Shown: positions 9,993-21,150, numbered from the stretch's first letter. The stretch: 64,000 nucleotides of DNA from Aliamphritea spongicola (GCA_024347235.1 AP025283.1:620001-684000); one strand, 5' to 3'. Numbers and translations are program-made. The notes: generated by a model from the sequence alone, not told the origin.

Positions 9993-10775
9993 TTACAGCA
10001 GCTCTATAACAAATTTGCTGCCAAAGAAAGCCAGCATCAGAAGGGTAAAGCTGCCGACGGTCCAGCGAACTGCTTTCGGCTGCGCCAGCCCATGACGTGG
10101 CGGCCAACCAACAACGCGACATAAAGCAGCCAGGCGATGATTGAAAGGGCTGTTTTGTGTACCAGATGCTGGGCAAATAAGTCATCAAAGACCAGCATGC
10201 CGGTAATCAGCGACGCGGTTAACAGAATAAAACCGGTCCAGATCATCTCAAACAACAATTTTTCCATGATCTGTAACGGCGGTAGCGAACGGATCAGGCC
10301 ACGGGTCCGGTGATGCTTGAGCATATACTCCTGTTTGGCCAGCAGTACTGCCTGGAAAACGGACAGGGTAAAAATGCTGTAAGCCATGATGGACAGCAAG
10401 ATATGAATCACCAGCCCGGTGGCAAAATCTTTGGCGATATTCGTGTCCGGCGCCAGCAGGGCAAAGGTCAGAGAGATTGCCGCCATCGGGAATACGCCGA
10501 TGAACAGGTTATCGATTTTTGTCTTAGGCTGCTAAGTAATACCAGTGCGACAACCAACCAGGCGATCAGAGAGCCGACACTGAAAAAGTCCAGATGGATC
10601 CCCATTGGGCGGTGTAAATCCAGGAAAACCGCGTAGCTGTGCGCAGCGAAAGCAATAAGCGCAATGCCTTTTACTTTAGCTGGGGCAAACCGGTCTGCCT
10701 GTTGGAGATTTTTGACCTGCATAAAAGCAGCGCTCAGGTAAAGATAATTGCACTTGCAGTGAATAGAGTCAGCAT
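9993..10775 (-). CDS. CcsA/YpjD-like cytochrome c assembly family membrane protein (three frameshifts)
   Basis: Inner-membrane protein of about 261 aa, homologous to the cytochrome c assembly (CcsA/CcmC) fold, with about eight hydrophobic helices. Conserved pieces are HILLSIMAYSIFTLSVFQA, the HKTALSIIAWLLY helix and GRHVMGWRSRKAVRW. Three breaks, each one missing base, lie at 10740-10742, 10516-10520 and 10074-10076 (plus-strand coordinates). The start is the ATG at 10775 (MLTLFTASAIIF), with only a weak ribosome site. Members next to ffh are usually of unknown role; cytochrome c assembly itself is not demonstrated. Confidence 0.8.
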
Positions 10776-10948
10776 GTGTATAGGGTGCTCTTTCAGGTGC
10801 CGGGCGACACACGGCACAGAACTTTTAAACAGAGAATGAATTAATTGAAAATACTCAGTGTCAAGTTTGTCATAAATATCAGGGTGATGAAATATATTCC
10901 ATTGGTACAGATCAAAGTCTGTGCATGCTGAGCAGATAAGTTTGTGTA

Positions 10949-10978
10949 TTGGGTTTATAAACCGGGGTGCTGTATAAT
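10949..10978 (+). promoter_or_regulatory. Probable sigma-70 promoter for ffh
   Basis: TTGGGT (10949-10954), an 18-base spacer, and a perfect TATAAT (10973-10978), about 80 bases upstream of the ffh start and just after the divergent ccsA-like gene. Confidence 0.6.
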
Positions 10979-11056
10979 GCCGCCATCCTTTATTTAAGGT
11001 TGCGCTGCCAGTCATTATTGCGGCGAACCGATATCAGCCATCAGGGCAAGAGTAAT

Positions 11057-12465
11057 ATGTTTGAGAATCTGACGGATCGCCTGTCGAAAACGTTAAAGGC
11101 GGTGACGGGTCAAGCCAAGCTGACCGAAGACAACATTAAAGGCACTTTGCGTGAAGTACGCATGGCTTTACTGGAAGCGGATGTTGCGCTGCCGGTTGTT
11201 AAAGCATTTATTGAGCGCGTTAAAGAACGTGCTGTTGGTCAGGAAGTCAGCAAGAGCCTGAGTCCCGGACAGGTTTTTGTAAAGATCGTCCAGCAAGAGC
11301 TGGAAGCGGTCATGGGTGCGGCGAATGAAGAGCTGAATCTGGCCGCTCAGCCACCGGCAGTCATTATGATGGCGGGTCTGCAGGGTGCAGGTAAAACTAC
11401 CTCTGTTGCTAAGCTTTCCCGTTTCCTGCGTGAGCGCAAGAAAAAGAAAGTACTGGTTGTATCTGCGGACGTATACCGTCCGGCTGCGATTAAACAGCTG
11501 GAAACGCTGGCAGGCGAAGTGGAAGTGGATTTCTTCCCGTCTACTGTTGAGCAGAAGCCGGTTGATATTGTTAATGCCGCTATAAACCATGCCAAAGTGA
11601 AGCACTTTGATGTTCTGATTGTCGATACTGCGGGCCGTTTGCACGTAGACAGCGACATGATGGATGAGATCAAAGACCTGCATGCAGCGATCAAACCGGT
11701 TGAAACATTATTCGTGGTAGATGCCATGACCGGTCAGGATGCTGCCAATACAGCGAAAGCATTTAATGATGTCCTTCCATTGACCGGTGTTGTTCTGACC
11801 AAAACAGATGGTGATGCCCGTGGTGGTGCTGCATTATCTGTTCGTCACATTACCGGTAAACCGATTAAGTTCCTGGGTGTGGGTGAAAAGGTTGACGCGC
11901 TGGAGCCGTTCCACCCGGACCGTGTTGCTTCCCGTATTCTGGGCATGGGCGATGTACTGTCGCTGATCGAAGAAGTTGAGCAGAAAGTCGATAAAGCCAA
12001 AGCTGAAAAGCTGGCGAAGAAGGTTCAGAAGGGTAAAGGTTTTGACCTGGAAGATTTCCGTGACCAGCTACAGCAGATGAAGAATATGGGCGGTATGTCT
12101 TCGCTGATGGATAAGTTGCCAGGCATGGGCCAGATGGGCCAGATGATGCAGGGCGGCAATATGGCCGGTGCTGAAAAGAACTTCATGCAGATGGAAGCCA
12201 TCATTAATTCAATGACGCCTCATGAGCGCCGCCGTCCGGATGTCATCAGTGGCTCACGTAAAAGCGTATTGCTGCCGGTTCCGGTACTCAGATCCAGGAT
12301 ATCAACCGCCTGCTTAAACAGCACAAGCAGATGCAGAAAATGATGAAGAAGTTTTCTACCAAAGGCGGTATGGCGAAGATGATGCGTGGCATGAAAGGTA
12401 TGCTACCGCCGGGTATGGGTGGCATGGGCGGAATGGGTGGCCCGGGAGGCTTTCCCAAGCTGTAA
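11057..12465 (+). CDS. ffh: Signal recognition particle protein Ffh (one frameshift)
   Basis: GTPase of the signal recognition particle that binds 4.5S RNA and signal sequences of membrane proteins. The N domain comes first, then the G domain with GLQGAGKTT, the DTAGRLHVD motif and [10 protein letters not shown]. The Met-rich M domain follows ([20 protein letters not shown]). The single break is one A missing from 12260-12263, just after the conserved [11 protein letters not shown]. Repair gives 469 aa and the tail GGPGGFPKL. Start ATG 11057 gives [10 protein letters not shown], the family N terminus. Confidence 0.96.
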
Positions 12466-12503
12466 ATAGCAGGCTGAAATACTGTCAGATAATAAGCTTT
12501 CAA

Positions 12504-12540
12504 AGGCGGCATTTTCACGTAAAATGCCGCCTCGTTTTTT
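12504..12540 (+). terminator. Rho-independent terminator after ffh
   Basis: AGGCGGCATTTT (12504-12515) pairs with AAAATGCCGCCT (12521-12532), followed by CG and six T. A 12-bp stem, 38 bases after the ffh stop. Confidence 0.92.
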
Positions 12541-12647
12541 ATGTTAGGCGCAGTCTACGCGGGATTACGGGTTTCGTAACCTGAGCGAGATTGCAAACAA
12601 TGAACTGTGAGTGATGTCAAAGCTCACTTAATAAAGGGACCGAACGC

Positions 12648-12893
12648 ATGGTAACTATTCGTTTAGCTCGCAGCGGCGCTAAGAAGCGTCCTTTCTATCA
12701 CCTTTCTGTTGCAGATTCTCGTAATCCTCGTGACGGTCGTTTTATTGAGCGTGTTGGCTTCTTCAACCCGCTGGCGAAAGGTCAGGAAGAGCGTCTGCGT
12801 GTCAATCTTGAGCGCGTTGAACATTGGGTATCTAAAGGTGCTCAGGTATCTGACCGTGTTGCTGCGCTTCTGAAAGAAGCAAAAAGCGCATAA
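12648..12893 (+). CDS. rpsP: 30S ribosomal protein bS16
   Basis: 81 aa, intact. It begins [18 protein letters not shown], the bS16 signature. First gene of the rpsP-rimM-trmD-rplS operon, with AAAGGGA about 8 bases upstream of the ATG. The protein is needed for small-subunit assembly. Confidence 0.98.
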   Translation: MVTIRLARSGAKKRPFYHLSVADSRNPRDGRFIERVGFFNPLAKGQEERLRVNLERVEHWVSKGAQVSDRVAALLKEAKSA

Positions 12894-12921
12894 TTAATTA
12901 GTTATCAGTCGGGTTTTTAGA

Positions 12922-13455
12922 ATGAGTGGTTTAACGTCTGAGCAAACGACGATTGTTGGGCGCATTACAACCATCTACGGCGTAAAAGGTTGGGTGAAAA
13001 TTTATTCACACACTGAGCCGATGGAAAGCATTCTGAATTACTCACCATGGCTGCTGAACAGAAATGGTCAGTGGTTGCCGGTCAAAATTGCTGACGGCAA
13101 GAAACATGGCAAAGGGCTGATTGCTAAATTAGCAGGTGTGGATGACCGTGATGTAGCCCGGGACTATTGTGGCCTGGATATCGCGATTGAAACCAGCCTG
13201 TTACCAGAACTGGATGACGGTGAATTTTACTGGAGCCAGCTGGAAAAGTTAGATGTTATCACCGAGTCTGGCGAGAAGCTGGGTAAGGTAAGTCACCTGA
13301 TTGCTACCGGATCGAATGACGTTCTGGTTGTGAAAGGTAATGGTCAGAGCATTGATCGCCGTGAGCGGTTGATTCCTTACCTGCCGGATCAGGTGATCAA
13401 AGAAATAAACCTTGATGAAGGTACGATTCGGGTCGATTGGGATCCGGAGTTTTAA
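12922..13455 (+). CDS. rimM: Ribosome maturation factor RimM
   Basis: 177 aa, intact. The N-terminal beta-barrel has GRITTIYGVKGWVKIYSHTE. The C-terminal PRC-barrel includes GEFYWSQLEKLDV, LIPYLPDQVIKEINLDEGTI and VDWDPEF. It binds bS19 in pre-30S particles and aids 16S rRNA processing. It sits 28 bp after rpsP and 3 bp before trmD, within one operon. Confidence 0.97.
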   Translation: MSGLTSEQTTIVGRITTIYGVKGWVKIYSHTEPMESILNYSPWLLNRNGQWLPVKIADGKKHGKGLIAKLAGVDDRDVARDYCGLDIAIETSLLPELDDGEFYWSQLEKLDVITESGEKLGKVSHLIATGSNDVLVVKGNGQSIDRRERLIPYLPDQVIKEINLDEGTIRVDWDPEF

Positions 13456-13458
13456 CCG

Positions 13459-14213
13459 GTGTGGATCGGTGTTGTCAGCCTTTTTCCTGAAATGTTCGAG
13501 GCAGTTACCTGCCACGGTGTGACAGGAAGGGCAGTGCGCAATAACCTGTTGGATGTGCAGTGCTGGAATCCGCGGGATTTCACTACAGACAAACACCGTA
13601 CCGTTGACGACCGCCCTTATGGTGGTGGTCCCGGCATGTTGATGAAGGTGCAGCCGCTGCGGGATGCAATCCATGCAGCCAAAAACGCTGCCGGTGCAGA
13701 TGAAAACGTTAAAGTTATTTATCTGTCACCGCAGGGCCGCCGATTTGATCATGCCGGTGCGAAAGAGTTAGCCAGCCATAAAAGCTGGTGTTGGTTGCCG
13801 GACGCTATGAAGGTATTGATGAGCGTCTGCTGGAAACGGAAATTGATGAAGAGTGGTCGTTGGGCGATTTTGTTCTCAGCGGTGGCGAATTACCGGCAAT
13901 GGTAATGATCGATGCGGTTTCCAGGCTGCTTCCGGGTGTTCTTGGACATGCGGACTCAGCGGCAGAAGATTCTTTCAGTGACGGTTTGCTGGACTGTCCG
14001 CATTATACGCGGCCTGAAAAACTCGACGAAATGTCCGTACCTGATGTGTTGCTCAGCGGTAACCACGAGGCAATCAGACGCTGGCGTCTGAAACAGCAGT
14101 TAGGCAGAACCTCACAGAGGCGTCCTGATTTGCTGGAAGACCTTGAGTTAGATAAAGAGCAGCAAACATTGTTAAACGAATTTATCCAGGAGACCCGAGG
14201 GTCTCAGGGTTAG
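13459..14213 (+). CDS. trmD: tRNA (guanine-N1)-methyltransferase TrmD (one frameshift)
   Basis: SAM-dependent enzyme that makes m1G37 in tRNAs, preventing +1 frameshifting. It is a knotted SPOUT protein: [28 protein letters not shown] and the knot region [19 protein letters not shown]. One A is missing from 13780-13783; repair gives 251 aa, the usual size. The start is GTG 13459, three bases after the rimM stop, giving [13 protein letters not shown]. Confidence 0.96.
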
Positions 14214-14228
14214 TATTAGGAGCGAGCG

Positions 14229-14588
14229 ATGAGCAGCAAAAATCCAATCATTCAGCAGATTGAAGCTGAACAGATGACTAAAGACGTTCCTGAATTTGCA
14301 CCGGGTGATACCGTTGTTGTTCAGGTTAAAGTTGTAGAAGGCGAGCGTAAGCGTCTGCAGGCTTTCGAAGGCGTTGTTATCGGTAAGCGTAACCGTGGCG
14401 TTAACTCTGCTTTCACCGTACGTAAGATCTCTCACGGTGTGGGCGTTGAGCGTACTTTCCAGACTTTCGCTACCAGCGTTGACAGCATTGCTGTTAAGCG
14501 TCGTGGTGACGTTCGTCAGGCTAAACTGTACTACCTGCGTGAGCGTAGCGGTAAGTCTGCACGTATCAAGGAAAAGTTGGCTAAGTAA
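14229..14588 (+). CDS. rplS: 50S ribosomal protein bL19
   Basis: 119 aa, intact. Family features are [33 protein letters not shown] and [18 protein letters not shown]. It sits at the inter-subunit face of the ribosome. Last gene of the operon, with a terminator 20 bases on. Confidence 0.98.
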   Translation: MSSKNPIIQQIEAEQMTKDVPEFAPGDTVVVQVKVVEGERKRLQAFEGVVIGKRNRGVNSAFTVRKISHGVGVERTFQTFATSVDSIAVKRRGDVRQAKLYYLRERSGKSARIKEKLAK

Positions 14589-14607
14589 GCAACTTTCCTG
14601 CGGGAAT

Positions 14608-14633
14608 AAAAGGTGGCTCAGGCCACCTTTTTT
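14608..14633 (+). terminator. Rho-independent terminator after rplS
   Basis: AAAAGGTGGC (14608-14617), loop TCAG, GCCACCTTTT (14622-14631) and a further TT. A 10-bp stem with a T run; the A-rich left arm lets it also serve the convergent minus-strand gene. Confidence 0.92.
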
Positions 14634-14644
14634 GTGCCTGTGTT

Positions 14645-15253
14645 TTATTTATCAATACTTTCTATGTAAATGCCGAGGTCACTGTAGCCCCGGTAGCGAT
14701 ATTCGAATTCCAGTCCGAGACGGCGGGCAATCTCACGGGCTTTGTCATAGAGTTTTTGTCCCGGGTTTGGGCGACATAAACAAGTTTTTGTAGTTGCCGA
14801 ACATGAAAGACAGCATGCTCGGACTTTTGTCGAGGCCGTATTGCTGCCACATAAATTTATCGAAGTGTCGGCAAAAGAAATCGGTCAGAAAAATGAAGTG
14901 ACGTCATCTTCGTTGTTTGCAAAGCGCTCGTTGCCTTCAAAGAAGGAAAAGCAGTGTGGGCCCGGGATGCGTTCAATGCCATATTCCTCCAGTACTTCAT
15001 CCAGCGCACCTGCAGTCCCGCAATCACCGTAAATAACAAATATGTTTTGGTAACGGTGCCGGTATTTTTCAATTGCTTTACGAATGGCTTCAGGTATCAG
15101 TACGGGGCGGTGATGCAGGTGAGCGGGCAGACACTGAATATCAATATGATGCAAGTGGTTATGCGAGATCAGAGTGACTACTTCTTTTGCCAGCGCACCG
15201 CATGTAAGAAGCAGTGTGTTCTTCTGAGATGCCTGTTCTGTGGGTGACAGCAT
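14645..15253 (-). CDS. DUF1638 family protein (three frameshifts)
   Basis: About 203 aa after repair. Family features are TLLLTCGALAKEVVTLI, DIQCLPAHLHHRP, IFVIYGDCGTAG and RIPGPHCFSFFEG, with conserved Cys and His that could bind a metal or cofactor. No established function. Three one-base breaks lie at plus-strand runs 14889-14893, 14785-14789 and 14753-14757; each is a five-base run of A or T that needs six. The start is the ATG at 15253 (MLSPTEQASQ); an upstream in-frame start at 15301 is possible. Confidence 0.78.
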
Positions 15254-15371
15254 AGTGGTGACTTTTGTTGATGTGTATTGCTGTGATCTTAGATATGACA
15301 CTATAAAATAGCGAACAAACCGGTCGTTGTTGGTGACAGTGCGCCGGAATCAGTCTAGTTAAGGGGGCAGT

Positions 15372-16296
15372 GTGTCAGAACTGCAGTCAGACACGGAGCA
15401 GCTTTCACAGGATAATTTGCAGGCTATAGATGCTTATCTGGATGCCAGCTGGCTTGAAAAAGGCTTGAGTGATAATTCATTGCAGTCTTACCGGCGGGAT
15501 CTTCGTCAGTTTGCAGTATGGTTGCAGGAGCGGGGTTATTCTCTTCTGCAACTGGAGCGGATTGAGCTGCTTGCTTATCTGAATTGGCGGGTTACACAGC
15601 GACTGAAACCGGCATCGACTTCAAGAATGTTGTCCTGTTTACGGGGTTTTACCGGTATTACGTACGCGAGGCTGTGCTCAGTGCTGATCCGACACTGGAT
15701 ATTGAAAGCCCGAAGCGGGGACGGTCACTGCCAAAAACAATGACAGAAGCAGAGGTTGAAGCGCTGCTGGAGGCGCCGAATACGGATGATCCCCTGGATT
15801 TTCGTGACCGGACAATGCTGGAGATGTTGTACGCGGCGGGGTTGCGGGTAACTGAGCTGGTATCGTTACAGCTTGGTCAGGTTAATCCCCGGCAGGGCAT
15901 TATCCGGGTCGTGGGTAAAGGTGACAAAGAGCGTCTGGTACCGTTAGGAGATGAAGCTGCCCGTTGGCTGCGGGATTATGTGCAGAATGTGCGGCCACTG
16001 CTGATAAGTGATTCACGTAATGAAGTTGTGTTTCCAAGTAAACGGGGACACAAATGACCCGGCAAACCTTCTGGTACCGGATTAAGCGTCACGGGTTGGC
16101 GGCTGGATTAACCCATTTGCCGTCACCTCACGTTCTGAGGCATGCCTTTGCGACACATTTACTGAATCATGGCGCTGATTTGCGGGTTGTTCAGTTATTG
16201 CTTGGACACAGTGATTTGTCCACGACACAAATATACACCCATGTGGCACAGCACCGGTTGCAGTCCCTGCACCGGAAGCATCATCCACGGGGATAA
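15372..16296 (+). CDS. xerD: Tyrosine recombinase XerD (two frameshifts)
   Basis: Site-specific recombinase that resolves chromosome dimers at dif together with XerC. About 308 aa after adding one T at 15647-15650 and one G at 16044-16047. The N-terminal SAM-like DNA-binding domain is followed by the catalytic domain with Arg (AAGLRVTEL), Lys ([13 protein letters not shown]), HxxR (HVLRHAF), His ([11 protein letters not shown]) and the nucleophile Tyr in [10 protein letters not shown]. All catalytic residues are intact. GTG start behind GGGGG. It is followed by dsbC, as in pseudomonads, which supports XerD rather than XerC. Confidence 0.93.
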
Positions 16297-16408
16297 AAAA
16301 TGCTTAAGACTCTGAACTTTAAGGGTATCCTGTCGTCTCAAGATTCAGACCACAAATATACCGGTTTCTGACCGGTGATGATTTGCAGTGATTAAGGTAG
16401 AGGATTTC

Positions 16409-17149
16409 ATGCGTAAATTTTTGATGATGGCAGCCGCATTGTTTGCATTTGCTGCAACCGTTCAGGCGGAAGGGGATAAGGAAGCCGATATTCGTAACGC
16501 TTTGCGTGGCCTGAATGCGATGGTGCCTATCGTTGAAGTAAAGCCGGCGGCATTTCCCGGATTGTATCAGGTGACACTGAAGAGCGGTGAAACCCTGTAT
16601 ACCAATGAGAGCGGCAGTCATTTTGTCGTTGGTGATATGTTTAAAGTAAGCGAGAACGGTGCGCTGGTTAACCTGACTGAAGAAGCTAAGAAAGGTGACC
16701 GGCTTGAACTGCTGGCCAGCAACGACGCCAGCGATACCATTAATTTTGCGGCTGAGGGCGAGAAGAAAGCCAGTGTCACCGTATTTACGGATGTGGACTG
16801 CTTCTATTGCCGTAAACTGCACAAGGAAATTGCAGATATTAATGCACTGGGAATCGAAGTGCGTTACCTGGCCTTCCCTCGTGCCGGCGCAGGCTCACCT
16901 GCACACCTGACGATGGATTCTGTGTGGTGTGCTGACGATGAAGAAACCCGTAAAGAGCTTATGACTAAGGCTAAGGGAGACAGCCTGCCACAGGCGAACA
17001 GTAGCTGTGAGAGTCCGGTACTTTCGCAGATGAATGTTGGCCGTAAGGCTGGCGTAACTGGTACGCCTGCATTGGTTCTGGAAGACGGTACTCTGGTACC
17101 GGGTTATGTGCCGGCAGCACGTCTGGCTGAGATGCTTCAGGTGAATTAA
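16409..17149 (+). CDS. dsbC: Thiol:disulfide interchange protein DsbC
   Basis: Periplasmic disulfide isomerase, 246 aa, intact. A signal peptide of 20 residues (MRKFLMMAAALFAFAATVQA) is followed by the N-terminal dimerisation domain and the thioredoxin fold. The active site is CFYC in DVDCFYCRKLH and a cis-Pro loop is in GVTGTPALVLEDG. The ATG at 16409 with TAGAGGA upstream is preferred over in-frame alternatives from 16388, since it starts directly at the signal peptide. Confidence 0.95.
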   Translation: MRKFLMMAAALFAFAATVQAEGDKEADIRNALRGLNAMVPIVEVKPAAFPGLYQVTLKSGETLYTNESGSHFVVGDMFKVSENGALVNLTEEAKKGDRLELLASNDASDTINFAAEGEKKASVTVFTDVDCFYCRKLHKEIADINALGIEVRYLAFPRAGAGSPAHLTMDSVWCADDEETRKELMTKAKGDSLPQANSSCESPVLSQMNVGRKAGVTGTPALVLEDGTLVPGYVPAARLAEMLQVN

Positions 17150-17177
17150 TCCTGCAGATTAAAAACTATTCATCAAT

Positions 17178-17202
17178 AAGGGAGCAAAATGCTCCCTTTT
17201 TA
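17178..17202 (+). terminator. Rho-independent terminator after dsbC
   Basis: AAGGGAGC, loop AAAAT, GCTCCCTT, then TTT. An 8-bp stem 29 bases after the dsbC stop; it separates dsbC from hom. Confidence 0.88.
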
Positions 17203-17321
17203 GTTTCAAAGCGACCTGCTGCGTAGTGCATCCCTGCTGACTTAGATATAATGCGAAGCTATTTTGACTCGGCCCGGGTATGCCATCAGGCATTCCCTGA
17301 CATGACAAGCGAGGTAACGGT

Positions 17322-18621
17322 TTGAAACCAGTAAAAGTGGGTATCTGTGGACTCGGCACCGTAGGTGGCGGCACTTATAACGTATTGAAGCGCAATGCTG
17401 AAGAAATTGCGCGTCGCGCCGGCCGTAAGATTATTATCGAGGAAGTGGGTGCACGTCGTCCAAATCCTGATTGCGATACTAAAGGCACCCAGATTACCGC
17501 GGATATTTTGCCGTTGCCCGTAATCCTGAAATCGATATTGTTATTGAGCTGATCGGTGGTTATGAAACCGCGCTTGAGCTGGTAATGACTGCCATTGAGC
17601 ACGGCAAGCACGTTGTGACGGCTAACAAGGCGCTGATCGCTGAGCACGGTAATGAGATCTTTGAAGCGGCACAGCAAAAAAATGTGATGGTTGCATTTGA
17701 AGCGGGTGTAGCGGGTGGTATCCCGGTGATCAAGGCTATCCGTGAAGGTTTATCTGCGAACCGGATCAACTGGCTGGCGGGTATCATTAACGGCACCGGT
17801 AACTTCATCCTGACAGAAATGCGGGACAAGGGCCGTGATTTTGCTGATGTGCTGGCTGAAGCTCAGGCGCTGGGTTATGCCGAAGCTGATCCTACCTTTG
17901 ATGTTGAGGGTATCGATGCGGCGCATAAGCTGACTATTCTGGCCTCACTGGCGTTTGGTATTCCCTGCAATTCTCTAAGGCTTATACCGAAGGTATCAGC
18001 AAGATTACTGCGGAAGACGTGCAGTATGCTGAAGAGCTGGGCTACCGGATTAAACATCTGGGTATCAGCCGTCGCAGTGAGTCCGGTGTTGAATTGCGTG
18101 TTCACCCAACCATGATTCCTGAGAAAGCACTGATTGCTAACGTACACGGTGTTATGAACGCCGTGCTGGTTGATGGCGATGCCGTTGGTCAGACCATGTA
18201 TTACGGTGCTGGTGCCGGTGCAGAGCCAACAGCTTCTGCCGTTGTAGCTGATGTTATTGACGTTGTCCGCACCCTGACTGCAGATCGCGATAACCGTGTA
18301 CCTCATCTGGCATTCCAGCCGGGTGAACTGTCTGATGAGCCTATTCTGCCGATTGAAGAGGTTGTAAGCGCTTACTACCTGCGCCTGCATGCGGTTGAGA
18401 AGCCGGGCGTGCTGGCAATGGTGACTGGTATTCTGAGTGAGTCTGGTATCAGCATTGACGCGATTCTGCAGAAAGAAACCCACGAGCAACTGGTGCCTAT
18501 CATTATCCTGACCCAGGAAGTGAAGGAACAGCAGATGAATGAGGCAATTGCTAAGATCGAAGCCTCAGCTGACATCGACGGTGCGGTTACCCGTATCCGT
18601 GTTGAACACTTCGAAGCTTAA
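17322..18621 (+). CDS. hom: Homoserine dehydrogenase (two frameshifts)
   Basis: NAD(P)H-dependent reduction of aspartate semialdehyde to homoserine, for threonine and methionine. The Rossmann motif GICGLGTVGGGTYNVL opens the protein. The catalytic domain includes KALIAEHG, GIINGTGNFILTEM and AEADPTFDVEGIDAAHKL. A C-terminal ACT domain (~residues 350-430, LRLHAVEKPGVLAMVTGILS) indicates threonine feedback. One T is missing at 17506-17509 and one C at 17963-17965; repair gives 433 aa. The start is TTG 17322 with GAGGT upstream; no better start exists. Confidence 0.95.
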
Positions 18622-18640
18622 GTTTTAGGAAGTCATAACC

Positions 18641-20032
18641 GTGAAATATATATCGACACGTGGACAAGCACCGGCACTGGATTTTGCTGATGTGTTACTT
18701 GCAGGTCTGGCCAGTGATGGCGGTTTGTATGTGCCTGAACAACTGCCGACCTTCTCAAAGGAAGAAATTGCTTCCTGGGCGGGCCTGTCCTATGCAGATC
18801 TGGCTTATAAAGTTGTTCAGCCGTTTGTGGCCGGTTGCATTGATGATGCCGACTTTAAACGGATGGTTGATGAGACCTATGCGGGGTTTAACCATACAGC
18901 GGTTGCGCCGCTGAAAGAACTGAATACCAATGAGTGGGTGCTGGAACTTTTCCATGGCCCGACCCTGGCATTTAAAGATTTTGCCCTGCAGCTGCTGGGA
19001 CGTCTGATGGACTTTGTCCTGCAGCAGCGCAATGAGCGTCTGGTTATTATGGGAGCAACATCCGGTGATACCGGTTCTGCTGCTATTGAAGGCTGTCGTC
19101 ACAGCAATAACCTGGATATCTTCATTCTGCATCCTTATAACCGGGTTTCAGAAGTTCAGCGTAAGCAGATGACCAGTATTCTGGCGGACAATGTGCATAA
19201 CATTGCCCTGGAAGGTAATTTTGATGACTGTCAGCAAATGGTTAAAGACAGCTTTGCGGATCAGGGGTTCCTGAACGGCCGTAAGCTGGGCGCGGTTAAC
19301 TCCATTAACTGGGCGCGCATCATGGCGCAGATCGTTTATTACTTCTCTGCAGCACTGGCTGTGGGTGGCCCGCACCGTGAGGTTGCCTTCTCAGTGCCAA
19401 CAGGTAACTTCGGTGATATTTTTGCCGGTTACATTGCAAAGCAGATGGGCCTGCCAATCAGCCAACTGGTTGTAGCGACTAACCGTAATGATATTCTGCA
19501 CCGGGTCATCGCGGACAATGATATGAGCAAAGGTGAGCTTGTTCATACGCTGTCGCCATCCATGGACATCATGGTGTCGTCTAACTTCGAGCGTTTACTG
19601 TTTGATGTATACGGCCGTGACGGTGCTGCCATTACTGATCTTATGGATCGCTTTAAAACAGAATCCGTTCAGCTGGATGCATCCCGCTGGGAAGCAGTCC
19701 GTGAGCTGTTTGACAGTCATGCCTGTGACGATGATGCAACCTGCCAGCTGATTGCTGAGGTACATGCAAATACCGGTTATCTGCTGGATCCGCATACGGC
19801 TATCGGTGTTGCTGCTGCCCGTAAGTGCCGTCGTGATGAAAGTGTGCCAATGATTGTACTGTCGACAGCGCACCCGGTTAAGTTCCCTGAAGCGGTTCTC
19901 AAAGCGGGTTTGCAGGCGCCGGAATTGCCGGAGCATATGGCAGATCTGTTTGAGCGTGAAGAGCGTATGACAGTGCTGCCTAATGAACTGACGACCGTAC
20001 AGGAATTTGTAGCGAAGAATGTTACCGCATAA
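18641..20032 (+). CDS. thrC: Threonine synthase
   Basis: PLP-dependent conversion of O-phosphohomoserine to threonine, 463 aa, intact. The PLP lysine is in GPTLAFKDFALQLLGR, and GATSGDTGSAAIEGC and VPTGNFGDIFAGYIAK are typical of the long threonine synthase class. GTG start at 18641, 19 bases after hom, with AGGAAG upstream. It forms an operon with hom. Confidence 0.97.
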   Translation: MKYISTRGQAPALDFADVLLAGLASDGGLYVPEQLPTFSKEEIASWAGLSYADLAYKVVQPFVAGCIDDADFKRMVDETYAGFNHTAVAPLKELNTNEWVLELFHGPTLAFKDFALQLLGRLMDFVLQQRNERLVIMGATSGDTGSAAIEGCRHSNNLDIFILHPYNRVSEVQRKQMTSILADNVHNIALEGNFDDCQQMVKDSFADQGFLNGRKLGAVNSINWARIMAQIVYYFSAALAVGGPHREVAFSVPTGNFGDIFAGYIAKQMGLPISQLVVATNRNDILHRVIADNDMSKGELVHTLSPSMDIMVSSNFERLLFDVYGRDGAAITDLMDRFKTESVQLDASRWEAVRELFDSHACDDDATCQLIAEVHANTGYLLDPHTAIGVAAARKCRRDESVPMIVLSTAHPVKFPEAVLKAGLQAPELPEHMADLFEREERMTVLPNELTTVQEFVAKNVTA

Positions 20033-20050
20033 ATTCTGATGTGCTATTTA

Positions 20051-20080
20051 AACCCGTAGCAGGAAACTGTTACGGGTTTT
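20051..20080 (+). terminator. Rho-independent terminator after thrC
   Basis: AACCCGTAGCAG (20051-20062), loop GAAA, CTGTTACGGGTT (20067-20078, one G-U wobble) followed by TT. Confidence 0.88.
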
Positions 20081-20326
20081 GTGCATTTTTATCCGGCCTG
20101 TTCAGGTGCTTTTGTAAATGTCACAGAATTACCATTATTTACTTGAAAGTATTCGTGTTTCTCTGGTGAGTGGTGTATTAAATAAGCAGGCAGGGTCAGT
20201 TATTTGTACAAACCGGCAGGGAATGTGCCGGCGCGGCTGATCATCAGGATGTCACTGTATCTGGGAGCAGGTAGATTAACCAAAAAGGATAATTATCAGT
20301 GATTCGCTGTTGGTGGAGATGGGGCT

Positions 20327-21145
20327 TTGGACACGTTTTTAACCTTTCGAAAATTTTCTGGGCATTGGCGAACCCTGGGAATTTTATTGTTTTAGTACTT
20401 GTTGTTTCGATGCTGTTTGGCTGGAAAAAATTACCTTCCTGACGGTGCTGAGTCTGATGGTTCTGACCGTATATCCGGTAGGAAATCTGTTGCTGCAGCC
20501 GTTGGAAAATCGTTTCAGCCAGCCCCGGAAATACCCGATAATATTGCCGGCGTAATTGTGCTTGGTGGCGGTGAAGATGCTGAACTGACAAGTATTTGGG
20601 GCCAGCCGCAGTTTTCAGAAGGTGCAGACCGGGTAATGACTTTACCTGCCATGATGAAGCGTTTTCCGGACAAACCTATTATTTTTACCGGTGGTTCGGG
20701 CTCGGTACTGAATCCGGAATACCGTGGTGCTGATACGGTGAAGGCATGGCTGGAGGAGTTCAGTTTGTCCGAGAATATTATATATGAGCGACAGTCACGT
20801 AATACCTATGAAAATGCGCTTTATTCCGGACAGGTACTGCCTGAGACAAGCAGCATTGATGACGGGGATGGCTGGTTATTAGTGACCTCGGCTTTTCATA
20901 TGCCGCGTTCTGTTGGTATATACCGCCAGCAGGGCTGGAAGGTTATTCCTTATCCGGTGGATTATTATTCCCAGCCGTTTGAGTTTGATAATGTCAGGTT
21001 TGATCTGGCTGATAACCTTGGCAATCTGGGCACGGCTGTACGTGAATGGGTTGGCTTACTGGCTTATTATGCAACGGGTAAAACCGGGGAATGGTTTCCC
21101 GCAGAAGATGTTATGAGCGGTCAAACAAAAGCGTTGAGTATTTAG
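20327..21145 (+). CDS. YdcF/ElyC-like DUF218 protein (three frameshifts)
   Basis: About 273 aa after repair. The N terminus MDTFFNLSKIFWALANPGNF plus two hydrophobic helices matches the membrane-anchored ElyC/YdcF group. The DUF218 domain then shows VIVLGGGEDAEL, PIIFTGGSGSVLNP, RQSRNTYENALY and TSAFHMPRSVGIY. ElyC members act in envelope biogenesis (polyprenyl carrier use); that role here is inferred. Missing bases: T at 20336-20340, A at 20425-20430, C at 20523-20526. The start is TTG 20327 with GGAG at 20313-20316. It is 5 bp from recJ. Confidence 0.83.
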
Positions 21146-21150
21146 GTGTT